A stretch of DNA of 38,256 bases from Rubripirellula sp. (GTDB lineage Bacteria; Planctomycetota; Planctomycetia; Pirellulales; Pirellulaceae): positions 134,440 through 172,695 of the forward strand of contig JARGNK010000001.1 in assembly GCA_029213145.1 (NCBI GenBank), given 5' to 3'. The notes below the pieces were generated by a model that saw only the letters and a program-made list of their open reading frames with translations, was not told where the DNA came from and did not search any database. Every line of letters starts with the position of its first letter. The stretch's first letter is position 1. Positions 33,116-38,256 of the stretch are shown one piece after another. A program made the translations under genes and the position numbers.

Positions 33116-34255
33116 GTGACAAAAATAGATCGGTACATACTGATATTTTTCCTTCGAACAGTGCTCATCTGCTTCTGTTCGATCGCTGGCATCGTGATCG
33201 TGTTTCACGCCTTCACAAGCATGGATGCATTTGTCCGCCGCGGTCAGGCCGAAGACGGGCTCATTCCCGTGATGCTCCGTTTCTACGGACCCTACATGCT
33301 GCTGCTGTTTGATTGGACAGGTGCCATCATTTCATTAATGGCATTCTTGTTTTGTGTCGGGTGGTTGCGACGTAGCGGCGAGCTGACATCGATTCTATCA
33401 GCAGGAATCTCGCATGGTCGAATTTTTCGGCCAATTCTCATCGCCACCGCCGTGCTGGTGTTAATACAGTTGGTCAACCGCGAATACGTCATTCCCCGGT
33501 ATAGCGATGTGCTGACGATGAAATCGAAAGATATCGCCGGCGATAGAGGCCAACTGGTGAAGGCTCAGTACGACAAGATCAATCGCGTGCTGATCGACGG
33601 TAAATTACTCTTCGTCCCCTCCCATCGGATTGAGGGACCAAGCTTTCAACTGTACGACGAATACCCTAGCTATGGTGACCTATTACTGGCCTCCTCCGCG
33701 CAATGGTTGGAAGCCGATGAAAATCATCCTGCCGGTTATTTGCTCAGTCATGTAACTCGTCCTAAAAACATTGACCAAGTTGCCTCTGTCGATCTTAAAG
33801 GCCAACCGATTTTCATGACTCGCTATGATCAATCATGGCTCGAACCAGGTCAGTGTTTCTTCGCCACGAGCGTAAGTTCGGATTTTCTGCAAACAAATCA
33901 ATCAGCGATGCGGATGTCATCGGTTGCCGATTTAGCAAGACGAATTCGTAATCCCGCGTTGTACAGCAGTAAGAGTTTGCAGGTGTTACCCCACGAGCGA
34001 ATCATTCGTCCACCGCTCGATTTCGTTTTGATTCTGCTCGGACTACCATTGGTCATCAATCGACGCGGGCGAAACCTGTTCGTGATGGTCGGCGCGGCGA
34101 TGGCGACCGTGATGGCGTTCTTCGCAATCAAAACAGTGGCTGGAGGGATGGGAAGCAGTGCCTTCTTGGTCTCACCCACGATGGCGGCTTGGATTCCGCT
34201 GCTAATTCTTGGACCAATCGCCTACATTCGATTCCGAGATGCTCAACTCGTATGA
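33116..34255 (+). CDS. LptF/LptG family LPS export permease
   Basis: 379 residues, start GTG at 33116. This YjgP/YjgQ-family inner-membrane subunit of the LptB2FG transporter extracts LPS from the inner membrane. Three N-terminal helices are clear: FFLRTVLICFCSIAGIVIVF, the segment after MLRFYGPYMLLLFDWTG, and ILIATAVLVLIQL. A large periplasmic beta-jellyroll region (about 130-275) follows, then three C-terminal helices (LDFVLILLGLPLVI, LFVMVGAAMATVMAFFAI, AAWIPLLILGPIAYI). DRYILIFFLRT is the family's N-terminal signature. Whether it is F or G cannot be told; only one copy is in this window. The stop overlaps the next gene by 4 bp (ATGA). Confidence 0.92.
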   Translation: MTKIDRYILIFFLRTVLICFCSIAGIVIVFHAFTSMDAFVRRGQAEDGLIPVMLRFYGPYMLLLFDWTGAIISLMAFLFCVGWLRRSGELTSILSAGISHGRIFRPILIATAVLVLIQLVNREYVIPRYSDVLTMKSKDIAGDRGQLVKAQYDKINRVLIDGKLLFVPSHRIEGPSFQLYDEYPSYGDLLLASSAQWLEADENHPAGYLLSHVTRPKNIDQVASVDLKGQPIFMTRYDQSWLEPGQCFFATSVSSDFLQTNQSAMRMSSVADLARRIRNPALYSSKSLQVLPHERIIRPPLDFVLILLGLPLVINRRGRNLFVMVGAAMATVMAFFAIKTVAGGMGSSAFLVSPTMAAWIPLLILGPIAYIRFRDAQLV

Positions 34256-34929
34256 CCAATATCGATGTCTCGGTCGTCATTCCTGCGATCAATGAGCAAT
34301 CGTCAATCGCTGCCTGTATTGAGTCAGCACTGTCGGCTGGTGCTCGCGAGGTAATCGTTTCGGACGGCGGCAGCACAGATGACACTATAAGCGTCGCGAC
34401 CGCGACGGGAGCCCACAAGGTCGTCAAGTCAATTCCAGGACGTGGAATCCAACTCAATTCCGGTGCCTTCGTCGCCGATTCAGATTGGCTGTTGTTTCTG
34501 CACGCTGATAATCGTCTGACTTCCGAGTGCATCCGCCAAATCGGTGTGGCGGCTTCGATGGACGCACAGTGGGGCGCGTTTCGTCAACGAATCGAATCGG
34601 AAAGATGGTCATTGAAAGCGATTCAATGGGGCAATGAACTCCGAGTGAAATATCGCAAACTTCCGTTCGGTGACCAGGGAATCTTTGTCCGTCGCCAACT
34701 CTACAAACAACATGGTGGATTTGCAGAAATCGCATTGATGGAAGATGTCGAATTCTCACAGCGAATGCGAAAGGTCAGTCGCCCGGCACTCTTGAAGGGG
34801 CCCATCCTGGTCGACTCGCGTCGCTGGGAGAACAAAGGCATTGTTCGGCAAACCTTACTGAACTGGTCAATTCAACTCCGGTATCGATTCGGGGAATCGC
34901 CAGCATCGCTACGCAAACGGTATCGGTGA
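34252..34929 (+). CDS. family-2 glycosyltransferase (TIGR04283-like)
   Basis: 225 residues from the ATG at 34252, translationally coupled to the LptF/G gene. It has a GT-A fold: VSVVIPAINEQSSI, EVIVSDGGSTDDT, the GRGIQLNSGAFVADSDWLLF block and the metal-binding LHADNRL (in place of DxD), then LPFGDQGIFVRRQLY and LMEDVEFSQRMRK. The GRGxQLNxGA and FGDQG strings are typical of TIGR04283, a group often found near radical-SAM or selenium genes, none of which is seen here. Donor and acceptor are unknown. Its position behind an LPS permease suggests a lipid or LPS sugar, by inference. Confidence 0.9.
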   Translation: MTNIDVSVVIPAINEQSSIAACIESALSAGAREVIVSDGGSTDDTISVATATGAHKVVKSIPGRGIQLNSGAFVADSDWLLFLHADNRLTSECIRQIGVAASMDAQWGAFRQRIESERWSLKAIQWGNELRVKYRKLPFGDQGIFVRRQLYKQHGGFAEIALMEDVEFSQRMRKVSRPALLKGPILVDSRRWENKGIVRQTLLNWSIQLRYRFGESPASLRKRYR

Positions 34930-34978
34930 CTGCCCAAACGGGATTCAGATCACTGGTAGTCGGAAATACTGGCACTCG

Positions 34979-35026
34979 GGAACCATTTCACTCAGGAACC
35001 ATTTCACTCAGGAACCATTTCACTCA
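34979..35026. repeat. 16-bp tandem repeat, three perfect copies
   Basis: GGAACCATTTCACTCA at 34979-34994, 34995-35010 and 35011-35026, followed by a partial fourth GGAACC. All copies are identical. It starts 50 bp past the glycosyltransferase stop. Confidence 0.95.
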
Positions 35027-35402
35027 GGAACCCTGCCGCCAGCGGGACATCCGCTCTTCTCCTAGCCGCGGCCCGCGATTTGGCCGCCAAGAAGCATTAC
35101 CCTGTCAAGATGGGCTCACAAGCTCCCAGGGCAATGCCGGGATCAAGGCCAGGGTCAGTAACAGTGCCCCTTGGGGGACTGATCAAATTCGTCGTGAAGT
35201 CCCAGACCTCCTTCTAGCGAAACATGATTCAGTCGCACCCATGGCAAATGGAGACATCTCCCAAATGCGAGGAGACAGCAGCATGTGCTGGAAAGGTAAG
35301 AAACGATGACACCGAAAGCCGGGAAAGTGGTAAACGGACAACAGACCGCACATCGACCCAGACAAGGTTTCCGAGGCCATCGATGAAACAGGGTGTGAAT
35401 CG

Positions 35403-35519
35403 ATGACGGGGTACCGATCCGACGCAACCCAACTTTGGCGAAGAGAGAAGAAAAAAGCTGAACAACAAATGCAAATTTCATCGAATAGCATTCGAACACT
35501 GATGCGTCAAAAGCGTTAG
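35403..35519 (+). CDS. possible small basic protein, 38 aa
   Basis: ATG at 35403 overlaps an upstream stop (ATGA). The product is strongly charged, with WRREKKKAEQQMQ giving a predicted helix, and ends MRQKR. No family and no clear ribosome-binding site. Listed because it closes a chain of ATGA-linked frames; chance is the likelier explanation. Confidence 0.12.
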   Translation: MTGYRSDATQLWRREKKKAEQQMQISSNSIRTLMRQKR

Positions 35520-35586
35520 AAGGCGTAAGTTTAAATTCTGGACAGCGGGCTGATTCAGATTCTCTGATCGACCAACTCGCTACACG

Positions 35587-36489
35587 CTATGTGGCCCTTG
35601 GATGTGCTTTCTCATATACCTGTCGCAAGCTAGCGGCACTGACGTGCGTGTAGATTTGGGTGGTTGCCAAACTCTTGTGACCGAGCAACTCTTGTACACT
35701 GCGAATGTCGGCTCCACGGTCCAGTAAATGTGTCGCGAAACTGTGCCGCAGGGTGTGAGGACTGGTGCGCAGATCTAATCCCGCTACCGCAATGTGCTTT
35801 TCCAACATGCGACCAACGCTGCGTGTGGTCAGAATGCGGCCGAATCGATTCACAAAAACGGGTGCCTGTCGCCCCAAAGATTCGGTTTTGGGATCGCGTT
35901 GACGCTTTCTTGCATAACGACGAATCGCTTTCCAGGCATAAGATCCGAGTGGACTAATACGTTCCTTGCGGCCTTTTCCACGAACGCGAATAATTTGCTG
36001 GTCCGAATCGAGATCGCCGTCCCGTAAACCAACCAATTCACTCACACGCAACCCAGCGGAATACATCGTTTCCAAGATCGCACGATCCCGTAATCCGGCG
36101 GTTTCTGCAGCAGGCGGAGCCAGCAAAAGACGACCAATCTCTGCCGTACTAAGCACGTGCGGCAATTTTCGCTGGCGTCTTGGGTTCCGCAATGGTTTCG
36201 CAGGGTTCTCCGTCGCCAAACCTTGCCGAATTGCGAACCGAAAAAAACTACGCAGGGAAGCCAACTTCCGCGAGATCGTCGAGCGAGCGTATCCGGCTTC
36301 CGCTAAAGCTGCTTGGAATCCGCGCAGATCTTGAGGCGATACTTGCTGCGGATGAGGCACCTCGCCGGTGGTTGCCTCCATCCAGTCGGCCATCCCGAAG
36401 AGGTCCTCACGGTAAGCCTTGACCGTCAAATCCGACGCATTTCGCTCGGTCGCCAAGAAACGCAAGAATTGGGTGATCGCACTGCGCAT
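35587..36489 (-). CDS. xerC: tyrosine recombinase XerC
   Basis: 300 residues, normal Xer length. It is the partner of XerD in resolving chromosome dimers at dif. The core-binding domain is at 1-95 (ITQFLRFLATERNASDLTVKAYREDL). The catalytic set is complete: Arg in SAGLRVSELVGL, Lys in RVRGKGRKER, H-x2-R in SPHTLRHSFATHLL, His in ELLGHKSLATTQ and the nucleophile in IYTHVS. LLDRGADIRSVQELLGHKSLA is the XerC-like form. The ATG at 36489 is a good start. No phage or integron genes adjoin it, so a housekeeping role is favoured. Confidence 0.92.
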   Translation of the reverse strand: MRSAITQFLRFLATERNASDLTVKAYREDLFGMADWMEATTGEVPHPQQVSPQDLRGFQAALAEAGYARSTISRKLASLRSFFRFAIRQGLATENPAKPLRNPRRQRKLPHVLSTAEIGRLLLAPPAAETAGLRDRAILETMYSAGLRVSELVGLRDGDLDSDQQIIRVRGKGRKERISPLGSYAWKAIRRYARKRQRDPKTESLGRQAPVFVNRFGRILTTRSVGRMLEKHIAVAGLDLRTSPHTLRHSFATHLLDRGADIRSVQELLGHKSLATTQIYTHVSAASLRQVYEKAHPRAT

Positions 36490-36578
36490 CTGATATTCAC
36501 ATATCGCGGCCGATGGTAAGAACCGATCGCGAGTCGGCAGCCGCGTGAAGACGCACCTACGAACTCCCGTTCGAGAGC

Positions 36579-36824
36579 CTAGTGAAAGTCTTCAATTGAG
36601 AGACTGTCGAACTCTTTGCTGGCAACGATGTCCTCATCGCTGGGGACAGCGTCACGAATCTTGCGACTCAACATCGCAGCGTCGTACCAGGAAAAATCGA
36701 CTTCCGGGTTGGCAGCAAACCGCGCCAGTTGCCGAAGAGTTTCGTCGCGGTTCTGGTCATCAAACAGAAAGATGAACCGCTCTTCTCCCTTGACCAACGC
36801 GAGGACGTTGATTTCTCTATCCAT
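36579..36824 (-). CDS. small acidic protein of unknown function
   Basis: 81 residues from the ATG at 36824 (a TTG at 36854 would add ten). Family not recognised. The pattern is one strand-rich start (EINVLALVKGEERFIFLFDD), a helix (RDETLRQLARFAANP), then WYDAAMLSRKIRDAV and an acidic tail. It is cytoplasmic with no catalytic motif. Codon use and composition look like a genuine gene. It lies between the downstream xerC and the upstream lipoprotein on the same strand, 89 bp from the xerC start, so cotranscription is likely. Confidence 0.72.
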   Translation of the reverse strand: MDREINVLALVKGEERFIFLFDDQNRDETLRQLARFAANPEVDFSWYDAAMLSRKIRDAVPSDEDIVASKEFDSLSIEDFH

Positions 36825-36894
36825 AGTGGGCGACTGTCCGATAGCAAAGTGCAAATGGCCTTCGATACCGAGAGGCTTCTCGGTCCGACAAGGC

Positions 36895-37947
36895 TCAGTA
36901 TCGGCTCAGCGGCCACCTTAAGATGAGGTCCCTTTGGTCACTACCACCTCGGGATTCCAGCATTTCAGTGATATGTAAGTGACAACAGAAACGAATGAAA
37001 TCATTGCTACGTCTTAAGTAACCCTGCCATCCTCCCGGACGTGCATCATCCCCCGTCTCAATGTGATTTGCGAGACGATTCGTGAAGTATGGGTCATCTC
37101 CGCGATAGATTTCGGTGTGGGTCAGAACTGGGTCATGGCTAATCTCTGCAATCGGGCGATTCGGCGACGGCGGGTCTGGAATCAAATCGGTCGGAGTTGG
37201 CCAATCAGGGGGCAGCGGTGCCCCGAGCACTTCACCCGTCCATTCATCGCTGTGAAACTCATCGATTGCTGGCAAATCACCAACCACCGCTTCTACAGAA
37301 CCGCCCCTATCTGTCTCACTCGCATAACCAACCGGCGTCAGATTACCAGCCTCGCCTGCGTTGACTGGTGCATTCTCAGAGGGAATCGGTGTTTGCGTGG
37401 CGAGTTGGCTACGTGCTAACTCAAATTCGGCATCGTCGACAATGCGTTTAGGGATCTGCTTCTCCTGCTCGGTTCCCCATGGCAAACCATAACCGGCTGG
37501 AATCGGGTGAAAACCCTCATTCGCGGCAAACCAATTGACGGTCATCGCCAAGCGGGGCGGGTAGTAAGCATCAAAGTCAGTCACCGAACCGACAACCAAG
37601 GCCTCAACCCCCATCAACTGAGCAAGATATTGAAAGTCCGCCCCCGCCTGCGGTTCACCATACTGCGTGACAAATTGTGTGTAGAGCGTCTTTGAAACGC
37701 CGACTGGCATCACTTCGAAACCAGGTATCGCTTGCAACGCCGCGTAATACTGCTGCGTCACGATATCGGTGTCGAGCGTCGGTTCGCTGCTTTGATTGAA
37801 GAAGGGAAGAATCGCCACTTGCTTCAATTGCGGAAACGGATTGTGCAACCGATCACGCTGAGAGGTCTTTGGCACCCAGGCACAACCAACCAACATAGAT
37901 AGTAACAGTGATAGCGTGATCACCGATGGAACAAATTGCAGTTTCAC
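36895..37947 (-). CDS. lipoprotein with CsgG/GNA1162-like N-terminal domain
   Basis: 350 residues using GTG at 37947, which places a short basic residue then a hydrophobic core (PSVITLSLLLSMLVGC) and a lipobox LVGC at the right distance; the frame runs to a TTG at 37995. The domain after the signal (about 35-140) has QVAILPFFNQSSEPTLDT, YYAALQAIPGFEVMPV and YLAQLMGVEALVVGSVTDFD, the layout of CsgG/TolB-N-like or GNA1162-type lipoproteins that assemble at the outer membrane. The stretch from 140 to 265 is Pro/Asp-rich and disordered. The tail (270-350) contains TEIYRGDDPYFTNRLANHIE, which recurs as a conserved block in such planctomycete proteins. Exact role unknown. Confidence 0.78.
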   Translation of the reverse strand: MKLQFVPSVITLSLLLSMLVGCAWVPKTSQRDRLHNPFPQLKQVAILPFFNQSSEPTLDTDIVTQQYYAALQAIPGFEVMPVGVSKTLYTQFVTQYGEPQAGADFQYLAQLMGVEALVVGSVTDFDAYYPPRLAMTVNWFAANEGFHPIPAGYGLPWGTEQEKQIPKRIVDDAEFELARSQLATQTPIPSENAPVNAGEAGNLTPVGYASETDRGGSVEAVVGDLPAIDEFHSDEWTGEVLGAPLPPDWPTPTDLIPDPPSPNRPIAEISHDPVLTHTEIYRGDDPYFTNRLANHIETGDDARPGGWQGYLRRSNDFIRFCCHLHITEMLESRGGSDQRDLILRWPLSRY

Positions 37948-38119
37948 GTTAGCCGCCAGCGCAAGGACTAGCGCGGTTCCTCCACCCCCAAGCAAAGGAT
38001 CGGCGAATCACTGAAAGCTTCTTTACCTAATCGTCAAACTTTTCGTAAACGAAACAGCGTTGAAACATTTCGGGCGTCGACGAAGACAATTGGGTCGATG
38101 GATTCGCGAGGAGACCAAA

Positions 38120-38256
38120 TCAGCCGAGTGACCAGCCAGCACGGGGTTCTCGCCGAATCATGGGATTCGCTTCAGGACACCCCACGCATTCCATCTTCAC
38201 GGGATCCCAAGTGATTTTCTTGCCAACGCGATAAGCGATATTCCCAAGATGATTCG
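38120..38256 (-). CDS. Gfo/Idh/MocA family oxidoreductase, C-terminal fragment
   Basis: Only the last 44 residues are in the window; the gene continues past the right edge. The frame reads NHLGNIAYRVGKKITWDPVK, then CPEANPMIRREPRAGWSLG and stop (TGA at 38120-38122 on the minus strand). HLGNIAYR-x-G-x-x-x-x-WDP is the very typical C-terminus of planctomycete NAD(P)-dependent Gfo/Idh/MocA oxidoreductases, many of which carry Tat signals. Substrate cannot be judged. Confidence 0.8.
   Translation of the reverse strand, partial: NHLGNIAYRVGKKITWDPVKMECVGCPEANPMIRREPRAGWSLG

Larger units (their letters stand above)
34930..35586. other. 657-bp gap without an established gene
   Basis: Convergent spacer between the glycosyltransferase and xerC. 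It holds a 16-bp tandem repeat (34979-35026) and, further on, a chain of very short plus-strand frames joined by ATGA overlaps (35306, 35383, 35403). Longer frames on both strands give Ser/Phe/Arg-rich products that resemble no family. No tRNA, intrinsic terminator or known RNA was recognised. Confidence 0.5.

Noticed and set aside
35155-35499. Minus-strand frames of 80-115 codons in the xerC spacer
   Set aside because: Several overlapping frames are open at once, all Phe/Ser/Cys-rich with no family character, as expected for chance frames.

Overview
The window looks like a chromosomal segment from a planctomycete, most likely of the Rhodopirellula/Pirellulaceae type. The evidence is the mix of gene families: a bacterial MfnB homologue (methanofuran-type C1 chemistry), a Tat-exported TIM-barrel 'sugar isomerase', the tail of a Gfo/Idh/MocA oxidoreductase, LptE and LptF/G lipopolysaccharide transport proteins, long low-complexity exported proteins with DUF11-like repeats, weak Shine-Dalgarno sequences and frequent GTG/TTG starts. 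This placement is inferred from gene content, not from a marker gene. No rRNA, tRNA, CRISPR array, prophage or transposase is visible.

Left part (1-8.8 kb): a DUF456 membrane protein (-), an HNH endonuclease (+), a 7Fe ferredoxin FdxA (-) with a clear terminator, an RlmI-type RNA methyltransferase (+), a small FHA-domain protein (+), an exported PhoD-like metallophosphatase (+), XerD (-) and GalE (+).

Central part (8.9-24.4 kb): FolD (-); a siroheme/4Fe-4S sulfite reductase (+); a Tat-exported TIM-barrel protein (+); a minus-strand run of aconitase, parvulin and a YjfB-like small protein; an exported Cys/His-rich protein (+); a family-4 glycosyltransferase (-); an exported HELAH-type metallopeptidase (-). 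After a gap of almost 1 kb comes a tight minus-strand operon, recO > TPR lipoprotein > lptE > folP, in which every junction overlaps. It joins DNA repair, envelope assembly and folate synthesis.

Right part (24.6-38.3 kb): a 1065-residue exported protein with three coding tandem-repeat tracts and a C-terminal half of about four Ig-like DUF11 repeats, ending in a good terminator; RNase D (-); an MfnB homologue (+) whose 3' end runs 119 bp into an opposing small gene (-); a lipoprotein with a thioredoxin fold that has lost CxxC (-); a thioredoxin-like [2Fe-2S] protein (-); an LptF/G permease coupled to a family-2 glycosyltransferase (+); XerC (-); a small acidic protein (-); a CsgG-like lipoprotein (-); and the C-terminal fragment of an oxidoreductase running off the right edge.

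Most of the window is housekeeping: folate and C1 metabolism (FolD, FolP, MfnB), outer-membrane/LPS biogenesis (LptE, LptF/G, TPR lipoprotein, glycosyltransferases, GalE), chromosome dimer resolution (XerC, XerD), sulfur assimilation and the TCA cycle. I see no obvious new multi-gene defence or mobile system. The points most worth a second look are the MfnB/antisense-gene overlap, the Cys/His-rich exported protein, the CxxC-less thioredoxin lipoprotein, the hairpin cluster at 12993-13154, and the repeated occurrence of short 15-20 bp tandem duplications in both genes and gaps.
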